A stretch of 59,172 bases of DNA from an uncultured Spartobacteria bacterium (GTDB taxonomy: Bacteria; Verrucomicrobiota; Verrucomicrobiia; Chthoniobacterales; Terrimicrobiaceae), in contig CALFPA010000122.1 in assembly GCA_937919825.1 (NCBI GenBank), positions 1 to 59,172 on the forward strand. Reading direction: 5' to 3'. Below are positions 52,419-59,172 of the stretch, piece by piece; the stretch's first letter is position 1, and every line of letters begins with the position of its first letter. Made by a program: the position numbers and the translations under genes. Under the pieces are notes generated by a model. The model ran no database searches, was not told the origin of the DNA, and saw only the letters and a program-made list of their open reading frames with translations.

Positions 52419-52699
52419 TTTTGGCGTCGTTTGAACATTTGCAACATCCGATCCGTAACCATGAATCCGCCGAAGACATTCGCGGCTCCAAGCACCACAG
52501 CAATAAAGCCGGCCACAAGCGCAGGAGTGCTATCCGCCGAGGCGAGCGTGAGCATCCCGCCGATGAGAATAATCCCGTGGATCGCATTGGTGCCGCTCAT
52601 TAAGGGGGTGTGTAGCAGCGCGGGGACACGGAAGATGAGTTCCACTCCCAGAAAAATGGACAGAATAAATATGAAGAAGGTGAGAAATTCAGCGCTCAT
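52415..52699 (-). CDS. pntAB: NAD(P) transhydrogenase subunit alpha part 2
   Basis: 94 residues with three or four TM helices (FLTFFIFILSIFLGVELIFRVPALLHTPLMSGTNAIHGIILIGGM), the membrane part that in E. coli is fused to PntA. The split three-gene arrangement is as in Rhodospirillum rubrum. Overlaps genes on both sides by 4 bases (ATGA). Confidence 0.95.
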   Translation of the reverse strand: MSAEFLTFFIFILSIFLGVELIFRVPALLHTPLMSGTNAIHGIILIGGMLTLASADSTPALVAGFIAVVLGAANVFGGFMVTDRMLQMFKRRQK

Positions 52700-53829
52700 G
52701 GGATGGTGGCAGCAATTTTTTCGTTAACGATTCGGCCCCCGTGGGTGATGAGGGCTCCTTGAATGAGTTCGTCCTCGAGACGCGGCACGAAGCGCCCCGC
52801 CTCACGATCCCAGAATTCCTCGATAAGCGAGGTCATGTTTGAGGAATACATCTGGCTCGCATGAATGGGCGCACAGCTCGCAAGATTCGGGATTCCGACG
52901 AGTTTCACACCACGGCGTTCGATGATCTGGTCAGGCACGATCCCCTCGACATTGCCGCCGCTTTCGACTGCCAAATCGACCACTACGGTTCCCGGCCGCA
53001 TGGCATCAAGCATCTCTGAGGTCACCAGCGTCGGTGCACAACGGCCGAAGACCTGTGCGGCAGTGATCACCACATCGGCCTCGCCGCATGATTTCTTCAT
53101 CGCATCGCGCTGTTTTTTGATCTGCTCTTCGGTGAGCGCTTTCGCGTAGCCATCTTTTGTTTGGCCTGTCTCGCCGAGATCGATTTTCAAAAACTGTGCT
53201 CCTAGCGAGCGCACCTGCTCCTCCACGACAGGCCGTGGGTCGTAGGCTTCGACCTTAGCGCCAAGCCGCTTGGCCGTCGCAATGGCCTGCAATCCCGCCA
53301 CGCCGACCCCGATGATAAAAACTTTCACCGGCATGATCGTGCCGGCGGGCGTCATCATCATCGGAAAGATTTTGCTCGATTGCTGCGCCGCAAGAATCAC
53401 CGCCGTGTAGCCCGCCAAACTCGCCTGCGATGAAAGCACATCCATTTTCTGGGCCCGCGTTGTGCGAGGCAGAAGCTCCATCGAAATCGCTGTCACACCA
53501 CGATCCGCCAGCGCCTTCACAATTTCCGGGGAATTGAATGGATCCAGCAATCCAGCCAACACACAGCCAGATCGCAAGCAGGCAACTTCATCGAGTGAAG
53601 GCTTGCGCACCTTCAAAACCACATCAGCTGTGCCTAGGAACGACTCGCGATCAAAAAAAATCTTAGCGTCTTTTGCCGCATAGGACTCATCGGAAAATGA
53701 AGATGGCAACCCGGCGCCAGACTCGATCGCGATCTCCGCGCCAATTTTTTTAAGCTTCGCGACATGGTCTGGAATCAGTGCCACGCGAGTTTCATGCGCA
53801 GACTTTTCTTTGGGGATGACGATTGTCAT
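52696..53829 (-). CDS. pntAA: NAD(P) transhydrogenase subunit alpha part 1
   Basis: 377-residue soluble NAD(H)-binding domain I. The ATG at 53829 gives the family N-terminus MTIVIPKEKSAHETRVALIPD; a TTG six codons upstream is less likely. Other blocks: VLKVRKPSLDEVACL, KVFIIGVGVAGLQAIATAKRLGAKVEAYDPRPVV (Rossmann motif GxGxxG), GRCAPTLVTSEMLDAMRPGTVVVDLA. First of the three pnt genes. Confidence 0.96.
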   Translation of the reverse strand: MTIVIPKEKSAHETRVALIPDHVAKLKKIGAEIAIESGAGLPSSFSDESYAAKDAKIFFDRESFLGTADVVLKVRKPSLDEVACLRSGCVLAGLLDPFNSPEIVKALADRGVTAISMELLPRTTRAQKMDVLSSQASLAGYTAVILAAQQSSKIFPMMMTPAGTIMPVKVFIIGVGVAGLQAIATAKRLGAKVEAYDPRPVVEEQVRSLGAQFLKIDLGETGQTKDGYAKALTEEQIKKQRDAMKKSCGEADVVITAAQVFGRCAPTLVTSEMLDAMRPGTVVVDLAVESGGNVEGIVPDQIIERRGVKLVGIPNLASCAPIHASQMYSSNMTSLIEEFWDREAGRFVPRLEDELIQGALITHGGRIVNEKIAATIP

Positions 53830-53889
53830 AGGGGGTATGCTGGACAACTCCTATCAATCCTTTCACAATTGAAAAGTCTTGAAATCAAA

Positions 53890-53914
53890 CACCAATCTCT
53901 TGGTGCAGTTTTTT
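53890..53914 (-). terminator. Weak hairpin near the end of the minus-strand small-gene group
   Basis: CACCAA-n4-TTGGTG forms a 6-bp stem with a 4-base loop. On the minus strand it is followed by TTTGATTT; on the plus strand by CAG and six T. It lies 120 bases past the 53-codon ORF at 54034 and just upstream of pntAA, so it could end the 56.8-54.0 kb transcript. The stem is short and evidence weak. Confidence 0.3.
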
Positions 53915-54033
53915 GGAAGGCGACCAAATTTTCAGCCCTCCGTGGTTTTAGTTGCGCGATCTCGAACGATTTTCTGTCGATTTTTTTCGATGGTCGACCC
54001 CGCCTGCCCTACTCCCCGCCCACGCCGGCGAAC

Positions 54034-54195
54034 TCACGCGGGAATAAGCTGTGATCGAGATTTGACCTTGCTGGCTTTCTGGCATTCCTCGGGGGTGGTA
54101 GCGAATTTGAGTTTGGCTTCGGCGCACTGGACGGCGAGGGCTTGTTTGGCGATGGCGCGGGCTTTTTGCACCGAACTCCTCAAAGCCTTGGACAT
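54034..54195 (-). CDS. Small ORF, possible 53-residue protein
   Basis: ATG at 54195, stop at 54034. The sequence is rich in Ala, Lys, Gln and Glu with an amphipathic helical pattern (VQKARAIAKQALAVQCAEAKLKFATTPEEC) and two cysteines. The amino acid composition reads like a real protein, which the overlapping alternative frames do not. No family recognised. It follows a 62-codon ORF on the same strand. GAGGGG lies 10-15 bases upstream of the start. Confidence 0.4.
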   Translation of the reverse strand: MSKALRSSVQKARAIAKQALAVQCAEAKLKFATTPEECQKASKVKSRSQLIPA

Positions 54196-54235
54196 CCAAG
54201 CAACCCCTCAAGCTTCCTGAATCTCAACAACGGCT

Positions 54236-54424
54236 CTATTGCAGCTCAAAGTTGATGTTCACCGTGTAGCCGTCGCCGGCGTTTTTTTTGCGCTCCTCAA
54301 AAAAGGTGCGGACTTTCTCGGAAAGTTTGGGGTCGCGCTCCGTCATCGCCTCGCGCTTGGCGTGGAGGCATTCGACGATATCGCGCAGACCATCGCGCCA
54401 AGTTCCGATTTTCTTTTCCCGCAA
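54236..54424 (-). CDS. Small ORF ending in a TonB-type C-terminal tail
   Basis: 62 residues from a TTG preceded by TAGGA, 3 bases after the PRC/BON gene stop. The first 47 residues are highly charged and helical (RDGLRDIVECLHAKREAMTE, KVRTFFEERKKN). The last 13, GDGYTVNINFELQ, are identical to the C-terminus of the TonB-like protein encoded at 58613-59172, and about 43 of 46 bases match between the two places. It may be a true small protein or a relic of a duplicated tonB-like gene. Function unknown. Confidence 0.5.
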   Translation of the reverse strand: MREKKIGTWRDGLRDIVECLHAKREAMTERDPKLSEKVRTFFEERKKNAGDGYTVNINFELQ

Positions 54425-54427
54425 ATC

Positions 54428-55471
54428 CTACCGGTCGATTTGCTTTTCTGCCTCGGTCATGGGTTTGACCTCGATCCGGTCGATGACATTTCCTGCTCCG
54501 GCGACGGAGGCGGCGTAGGAAAGGATGCGGTTCTTGTTCTCTTGGGTGGTTGCACGGCCACGGATGGTGGTTTTGCCGTTCAGCGTGGCAACTTCGACAT
54601 TTCTCCCGTAGTGGGAGAGGCGTTTGTCGGCGCTGATCAGTTCATCGATGCGGAGGGTGGTCTCCTTGTCCTTCGCGCTGGCTCCGTGAACCAAGGGCGC
54701 CTGCGGCATTCCCGGCCGGTCGGGCGCGTCTTCGCGGATATTGCCGTTCGCCTGGACATTGAATCGGGGGGCATTCACGAAAAGTTGCTGATGGTCGTTC
54801 AGCTCGAAGCCGTTGCGTTTGAGGTTGTATCGGAGGTTTTGGGGTTGCACCTCCTTGACGGGTTTGGTGGTATCGTAGGGTTGAATGAGGACGCCTTGGA
54901 TTCGCCCAGTCATGCGGTTCATGTTGCGCAATCCGAGGACATAACCCAGCCCCACGCCTTGGAGGTTTTCCACCGGCATACGGAAGAGATCCGAGGAGCG
55001 AATGACATAGCCGATAGGTTCTGCGCCTTTTTCGAAATAGGGCGTCTTTCCATAAAAGTGGTAAACTTCCGCAACGGTTTTTGGATCCGGCGGGCCCACT
55101 TTGTCGGACATCTCAAAGGTGGGCGCGTTTTGGAATTTTTCCTTGTCCATGTCCAGATACAGGGTTCCGGGTTTCCCGTCATCCACGAGCACACTGGGCG
55201 GCAGGACCTTCGTGGTTTCCCCGATGCTGAGGACACCGCCAAACGAGACGAGCATGCCGACATAGCGACCGTTTTCGATATCCACGGCCGCTCCGCTGAC
55301 ATGGCCGAGCGATTCACCTTTTCGGTTGTAAACGCGCTTGCCGACGATTTCGTCCCAGCGATTTCCCGGGGCATCGGCGTGGCAGGGAAGCGAGATGGCC
55401 GCAAACAAAGCGACAGTCAGCGCTTTTAGAAGTGATGGGGGATACTTGCCTTGCGGTGTGCGGGAAGTCAT
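54428..55471 (-). CDS. Exported PRC-barrel and BON-domain protein
   Basis: 347 residues from the ATG at 55471, which gives a signal peptide (LLKALTVALFAAISLPCHADA). Residues ~37-110 form a PRC-barrel (WDEIVGKRVYNRKGESLGHVSGAAVDIENGRYVGMLVSFGG), a second, diverged PRC-like unit follows (EPIGYVIRSSDLFRMPVEN ... LGYVLGLRN), and the C-terminal ~75 residues are a BON-like domain (LRIDELISADKRLSHYGRNVEVATLNGKTTIRG). BON domains attach to membranes, PRC-barrels bind proteins. A periplasmic envelope role is likely. Confidence 0.8.
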   Translation of the reverse strand: MTSRTPQGKYPPSLLKALTVALFAAISLPCHADAPGNRWDEIVGKRVYNRKGESLGHVSGAAVDIENGRYVGMLVSFGGVLSIGETTKVLPPSVLVDDGKPGTLYLDMDKEKFQNAPTFEMSDKVGPPDPKTVAEVYHFYGKTPYFEKGAEPIGYVIRSSDLFRMPVENLQGVGLGYVLGLRNMNRMTGRIQGVLIQPYDTTKPVKEVQPQNLRYNLKRNGFELNDHQQLFVNAPRFNVQANGNIREDAPDRPGMPQAPLVHGASAKDKETTLRIDELISADKRLSHYGRNVEVATLNGKTTIRGRATTQENKNRILSYAASVAGAGNVIDRIEVKPMTEAEKQIDR

Positions 55472-55506
55472 AAGGTCTGATCGGCAGGTTGAATTTATCT
55501 TCAGGT

Positions 55507-56793
55507 TCAAGCAATCGGAATCCGGGGTCGGCGGAGCACTTTGGCGGCGGTGATGATCAGCAGAATTGCTCCGGCAAAAATGGCGGCAACGAGCCACATG
55601 GCACGCTGGAATATTCTATCGATCGTGGCGTTACTCATTTGCTGAAGCTCTCCTGCGAGCTTCCATGGCGTCGCTTGGGGGTCTTGTGGGGCGCTCATGA
55701 GCAATTGAGCGGCTGCCATCGCGGCATTCAACTCGATGATGGCCTGCCTGGCTTTTTCAAGAGTCTCGGTGGTTTGCGCGGGAGTCCATGGCTCGGCATC
55801 GGAATCCGAACCGACTGACTTAATGCGTTCGTAGGATTCGACCGTGGCACGGGCGTTTTCCACGAGCGGGTGGAGGGCCGGAAGGAGTTCGCGGATGGTC
55901 CTGGACTGGGTGTCTGCGAGGTTTTGAAGATCTTGGGGCAGTGTGTCGATCGAGGCTGCAGCCATTTCAGCGCTCCGGCTGAAGGATTGCAAATTGGGCT
56001 CTGCGCCAACCTGGGCGAGCATGAGGGAGGATTGCATGGTGGCCATGCGAGGCATGCGCTCGATGTAAAACATGAGCCGCTCCCCGGTGTGAAGGGCTTC
56101 CTCGAAATCGCCGACCGTCTTTTGGAATTCCGACAAGAACGGAACGGGGGCGGATTCTCGGGATCTCCCGGCGCGAAGGTCTGCGAGATCACGAAGCCTG
56201 ATTCCCGAGACATAAATGGCTTCTGGGTTCGCCTTCTGCCAATCGCGGATTTTGGAATCAAGTTCCGCGCGTCCCCTTTCACCAATATAATCCACCAGAA
56301 TAGCTCCGATCTGGGCATGCAGGGAATCGTAGGTGGCATTCATTGCACCGAGTTGATCGCCCCAAAAGTCCGAGCCCATTTTCTCGCGGACCATCTGGCG
56401 TCCCAAGCTGACAAAGACATACATGTCCAAAAGGTTGGCGGTTGGGTCGCGACCGGCGGCGATTTGCATGGATGCCGCGCAGAAGAGCACTTTAAATGTT
56501 TCGACGCGCAGGCGCTTGGCTGGATCGGTGTTCTTGCGCAAACACGCGTCCGCATTCTCCCAAATCGCCATGGTGTAGCGATCGGAGAAATCCATCATCT
56601 CCTGCTGGAGAATAAGCGCCCGGCTGTTTTTCGAAGCAGGCTTGCGGGGTTTGCCGGTCAGGAACTCCAGCGGATGCGCGTCGGCCTGCGGTTTGAACAG
56701 ATCGATGGCCCGACTCGGCGAAAGCGGCATCAAAACAAGTAGTGAGGCGACAAGCGCGCTGGCTCGAATCCGTTGTTGCGAGGCGTTTCTCAC
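55507..56793 (-). CDS. Large exported protein with C-terminal membrane anchor, unknown function
   Basis: 428 residues with a Sec signal (IRASALVASLLVLMPLSPSRA) and one C-terminal TM helix (MWLVAAIFAGAILLIITAAKVLRR). The region between is mostly helical with many Ala/Leu/Glu residues, compatible with coiled coils, especially residues 240-390. No catalytic motif recognised. It is 35 bases upstream of the PRC/BON gene, so the two probably form one transcript and a shared envelope function; divergent from a small secreted gene. Confidence 0.75.
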   Translation of the reverse strand: MRNASQQRIRASALVASLLVLMPLSPSRAIDLFKPQADAHPLEFLTGKPRKPASKNSRALILQQEMMDFSDRYTMAIWENADACLRKNTDPAKRLRVETFKVLFCAASMQIAAGRDPTANLLDMYVFVSLGRQMVREKMGSDFWGDQLGAMNATYDSLHAQIGAILVDYIGERGRAELDSKIRDWQKANPEAIYVSGIRLRDLADLRAGRSRESAPVPFLSEFQKTVGDFEEALHTGERLMFYIERMPRMATMQSSLMLAQVGAEPNLQSFSRSAEMAAASIDTLPQDLQNLADTQSRTIRELLPALHPLVENARATVESYERIKSVGSDSDAEPWTPAQTTETLEKARQAIIELNAAMAAAQLLMSAPQDPQATPWKLAGELQQMSNATIDRIFQRAMWLVAAIFAGAILLIITAAKVLRRPRIPIA

Positions 56794-56891
56794 GGAGTGC
56801 CGATAGCGAGCGCGATGTCGTCTGTCAATTCCCCATCATCTCGCCAAGCAGAAGAATTGAATGCCATTCGAAAACCTGACTCAATCCTGCG

Positions 56892-57467
56892 ATGCCTCTG
56901 CGTTTCCTCACCGAAGTCATCGTAGCATGTCTCTGCCTCCTCGCTCAGCAGTATACCTTGTTGGCGGTTTCTGAAAATCTTGAGGAAACATGCCGGGGCG
57001 AGGGGTTCGAAATCTTCGTCAGCGCGAGAAAAGAAGGCGAAGGTTGGAAAGTTCGACTAGAGCCCCGAGGGTTAAGCTCGGACTCGAGAATCCAAACCTT
57101 CGAGAAGGACTCCCCGCCCACCCGCGTCCTTTTCGAGGACATGACCGGAGATGGCATCCAAGAGCTTTTTCTGATTTTTACCTCGCCCGGCAGCGGAAGC
57201 CACGGATCGGTATTGGCCTTCTCGACGAATGGCAAAAAAGCCCTCACCGATATCGTGATCGACGAACCGAAAGCGGAGGATCTTGAAGGCTACATGGGGC
57301 ACGATGAGTTTGAAGTCGTGGAGAACACCTTTGTGCGACGATTTCCCGTATACAAAAGCGAAGATGAAAATGCGAAGCCGACCGGCGGATGGCGGCAGTT
57401 CCAATACAAGCTCCGCCCGGGCGAGGCGGCTTGGCATTTGCGTCTGGACCGCGTGGTATCGTTCTAG
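56892..57467 (+). CDS. Secreted protein, PliI-like or FG-GAP-like
   Basis: 191 residues with a Sec signal peptide (FLTEVIVACLCLLAQQYTLLAVS). The block LFEDMTGDGIQELFLIFTSPGSGSHGSVLAFSTNGKKAL combines a D-x-T-G-D-G calcium-binding-like loop with a GSGSHG segment that resembles the S-G-S-Y-G loop of periplasmic lysozyme inhibitors (PliI). The assignment is by motif feel only. It is divergent from the 55.5-kb gene with a ~98-base shared upstream region. Confidence 0.6.
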   Translation: MPLRFLTEVIVACLCLLAQQYTLLAVSENLEETCRGEGFEIFVSARKEGEGWKVRLEPRGLSSDSRIQTFEKDSPPTRVLFEDMTGDGIQELFLIFTSPGSGSHGSVLAFSTNGKKALTDIVIDEPKAEDLEGYMGHDEFEVVENTFVRRFPVYKSEDENAKPTGGWRQFQYKLRPGEAAWHLRLDRVVSF

Positions 57468-57499
57468 GATGCCTCCGCTACATCTGCGATGGAATCATC

Positions 57500-58126
57500 A
57501 TGCCAAGCCGCTCGAATGCGGCATTGATTTACTACACGGCTGGTCTGCCAAGCACAGTTTCTGCGGGGTCGCCTTTGTTGTTTGGCAATATTGCTTACCC
57601 TTTCAACGGTTCTTACTCTTTAGGGAGCAGTTCCGGCATCTCTTTTGGTATTACACCAGCACATAACGGGTTGTTTTCTGAAGAAAACAACAATGGAATA
57701 GAATGGGCTGCCGGTCCGGGGATTGGGGGAACCGCACTTCTCTACAATGGGAATATCCTTAAATTTGCGAACGGATCTTCCATTAGTGCCGGTTCTGCCT
57801 CCAATTGGACATCCTCTGACCCAGGTTTTGCTCAAGACGGGCAGGCAGGAAATTGGAATGCTGGGGGATCCGGTTTTGCCGGCCTAAGATATAATGCCGG
57901 AGCTGGCAACTATTTCTATGGATGGGTAGAGATGAATTACAATGCGGCTGCGGATACGGTGACGGTGAGCAGATTTGCATTTCAAGATGTCGCGAATATT
58001 GCCGCACCGACTTCCATCCCCGAGCCCGGCCAAGTCGCCGCGTCGCTCCTGCTGCTCGGCGGCATCGGCGGGTATGTCGCTTGGAAACGCCGTCAGAATA
58101 ATCGCCCTTCAGTCCAGACCGCTTAA
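57500..58126 (+). CDS. PEP-CTERM sorting-domain protein, N-terminus apparently truncated
   Basis: 208 residues. The C-terminus is a clear PEP-CTERM signal: IPEPGQVAASLLLLGGIGGYVAWKRRQ (PEP motif, TM helix, basic tail), recognised by exosortase. The body is Gly/Ser/Asn-rich, typical of secreted PEP-CTERM proteins. Such proteins begin with a signal peptide, but here the ATG at 57500 leads directly into SRSNAALIYYTAG, which looks like the junction after a signal peptide. The upstream frame crosses the preceding gene's end. The signal peptide is probably lost, or an unrecognised start is used. Base composition is more AT-rich than neighbours. Confidence 0.75.
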   Translation: MPSRSNAALIYYTAGLPSTVSAGSPLLFGNIAYPFNGSYSLGSSSGISFGITPAHNGLFSEENNNGIEWAAGPGIGGTALLYNGNILKFANGSSISAGSASNWTSSDPGFAQDGQAGNWNAGGSGFAGLRYNAGAGNYFYGWVEMNYNAAADTVTVSRFAFQDVANIAAPTSIPEPGQVAASLLLLGGIGGYVAWKRRQNNRPSVQTA

Positions 58127-58144
58127 TCACCCGGTTATCATTGC

Positions 58145-58537
58145 TTGACGGTGAGCCCGGTTTCTCTGTTGCGATGGATCGTTATGTGGCTCGCGATCCT
58201 TGCTATCTCGGGCTGTGGTCACGGGATGGCTTGGAAGGAATCGGTCTCACTCGCGCCGGATAAAATCGCCAGGCGGCAACTCGAATACACCGATTCCCAT
58301 GGCGTGAATATCTACACATTTTTCACCGGAGGCCGATACCGCTACGCCACGCTCTCACAAAACCGGAGCTACGCAGACTCTCGCGAGGGGAGCTATGAAT
58401 ACGAGCGCACCGGAAAGAAAACGGGCACAATCAGATTCGAAAACGAACCCTCAATCCGCTTGAGTTTCACCGGCCCTCAATCCGCCGTAGGCCGAGTGGA
58501 TGCGGATGAGCGAGTTTACCGATTCCTTATGGAGTGA
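58145..58537 (+). CDS. Small lipoprotein of unknown function
   Basis: 130 residues from TTG at 58145 (GTG at 58151 and ATG at 58184 are alternatives). Hydrophobic leader with lipobox AISGC. The mature domain is a small beta-rich unit (DSHGVNIYTFFTGGRYRYATLSQNRSYADSREGSYEYERTGKKTGTIRF), similar in layout to META/lipocalin-like domains in which GSYEYxxT repeats form strands. No function assigned. Convergent with the TonB-like gene. Confidence 0.65.
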   Translation: MTVSPVSLLRWIVMWLAILAISGCGHGMAWKESVSLAPDKIARRQLEYTDSHGVNIYTFFTGGRYRYATLSQNRSYADSREGSYEYERTGKKTGTIRFENEPSIRLSFTGPQSAVGRVDADERVYRFLME

Positions 58538-58612
58538 AGACAGGTGGGCTTGGATTTCGGCTCCCCCAACCCGTGGGTATCGCGTAGTTGGCAGCGGATA
58601 AGAGGAGAGAGC

Positions 58613-59172
58613 CTACTGCAGCTCGAAGTTGATGTTCACCGTGTAGCCGTCGCCGGAGCCGAGGCCGGTGGGCGGGGAATCGATTTTTGTGACGCGCCCG
58701 AGGGCGGTTTGCACGGATTGATCCATGATCGGGTTGCCGCTGGATTTCACGATCTCCGAGCTTTTGATCGTGCCGTCGCGGCCGATGTGGATTTTGACCG
58801 TGCAGACAAAAGATTTGTCCTGCTCGAAGATGGATGTCGGTTGCTCCCACTGGCTGAAAAAGCGGTCGTGGATGAGGTCGTGATACCAACCGAACTCGCT
58901 GGCGGTCCCTCCGCCGCCGGATTTTGCGGCGGTGCCGGAACCCGCGGCGGCAGTGCCCGGGCCCTTGGTTTTGGTGAAGGCTTTTTTCTTCGCGTCCTCG
59001 GCGGCGGTGTCGGCTTTCTTTTCAGCAGCGGGCGAGGATTTGGGTTTTGGCGAGGCTTTCGGCGAGGATTTGGGGGAAGGCTTGGGCGATGGTTTCGGAG
59101 AGGCCTTCGGAGAGGCCTTCGGCGAGGGTTTCGGAGAGGGTTTGGGAGAGGGTTTGGGGGAAGTCTTCGGGG
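58613..59172 (-). CDS. TonB/TolA-like energy-transducer protein (N-terminus outside window)
   Basis: C-terminal 185 residues visible; the start lies beyond the window end. The left-most part in protein order is a long SPKPSPKA-type repeat (bases 59035-59172), the rigid Pro/Lys/Ser linker expected to cross the periplasm, then a charged stretch (EKKADTAAEDAKKKAF). The C-terminal TonB_C domain shows FGWYHDLIHDRFFSQWEQP, CTVKIHIGRDGTIKSSEIVKSSGNPIMDQSVQTAL and ends GDGYTVNINFELQ. It probably couples proton motive force from an ExbBD/TolQR pair (not in the window) to the outer membrane. Confidence 0.85.
   Translation of the reverse strand, partial: PKTSPKPSPKPSPKPSPKASPKASPKPSPKPSPKSSPKASPKPKSSPAAEKKADTAAEDAKKKAFTKTKGPGTAAAGSGTAAKSGGGGTASEFGWYHDLIHDRFFSQWEQPTSIFEQDKSFVCTVKIHIGRDGTIKSSEIVKSSGNPIMDQSVQTALGRVTKIDSPPTGLGSGDGYTVNINFELQ
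59035..59172 (-). repeat. Coding tandem repeat (SPKP/SPKA) in the TonB-like gene
   Basis: Tandem 12-base units encode SPKP, SPKA and SPKS in the periplasmic linker and run to the window edge. Units differ at third codon positions but are near-identical in pairs (for example the two AGGCCTTCGGAG copies at 59101-59115), indicating recent expansion. Copy number is likely to vary between strains. Confidence 0.8.

Noticed and set aside
53948-54211. 88-codon minus-strand ORF overlapping the 53-codon ORF
   Set aside because: Its translation is Arg/Ser/Pro-rich shadow sequence; the overlapping 53-codon frame has a more protein-like composition.

Overview
The window is GC-rich, densely coding DNA with many 4-base start/stop overlaps and few gaps. 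It fits a Gram-negative, diderm bacterium, most likely a member of the Verrucomicrobiota. The pointers are a long-form IspG (about 580 residues), a complete Mla outer-membrane lipid system, a PEP-CTERM protein, the zwf-opcA pair and short dispersed repeats of kinds I associate with that phylum. The taxonomic call is inference from gene content; no rRNA gene is present.

Layout. 1-2008: two glycosyltransferase genes, the first cut by the window edge, both carrying in-frame low-complexity segments that look like dispersed repeats. 2026-3993 (minus): tsaE-tsaB-DUF971-pdxH, tightly overlapped. 4365-14249 (minus): a long co-directional run of a pseudouridine synthase, a MazG-like pyrophosphohydrolase, rsmH, a D-Ala-D-Ala carboxypeptidase, an FAD oxidoreductase, two exported unknowns, an ACT protein, a dicarboxylate symporter, coaX and a glycosyltransferase that seems to lack an AUG/GUG/UUG start. 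14351-19200: a lipoprotein hydrolase, an unknown lipoprotein, an RNA methyltransferase and tRNA-Ser(GGA), tRNA-Gly(TCC) and tRNA-Leu(GAG). 19249-22174: uvrB and a small nucleotidyltransferase/partner pair into which an 82-bp repeat with target duplication has inserted. 22399-29888: an NtrC-type regulator whose phospho-acceptor Asp is Glu, a START-like protein, an MFS transporter, a CHASE2 adenylate cyclase and an ABC exporter.

29889-31533 is a patch of repeat debris with the last 20 codons of a lost flagellin gene, a Phd/VapC toxin-antitoxin pair and a probably frameshifted gene. 31593-34219: zwf and opcA (NADPH from the oxidative pentose phosphate pathway). 34223-39941 (minus): cdsA-dxr-rseP-ispG-cyclophilin, joining phospholipid and MEP isoprenoid synthesis with a site-2 protease. 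40044-43787: mlaE-F-D-C-A in one operon, with an MlaA lacking a lipobox Cys. 43876-50961: a CBS-type pyrophosphatase, a giant TerB/FHA-like/ABCG fusion transporter and sulfite reductase CysI. 51018-53829 (minus): three-gene proton-translocating transhydrogenase, which with zwf/opcA feeds the NADPH-consuming CysI and Dxr.

53890-59172 is a less familiar envelope region: a minus-strand group of a large exported membrane protein, a PRC-barrel/BON protein and two tiny ORFs, one ending in the same 13 residues as the TonB-like protein at the window end; then a secreted PliI-like protein, a PEP-CTERM protein without a signal peptide, a small lipoprotein and the partial TonB/TolA-like gene. No CRISPR array, rRNA, integrase or intact insertion sequence was seen.
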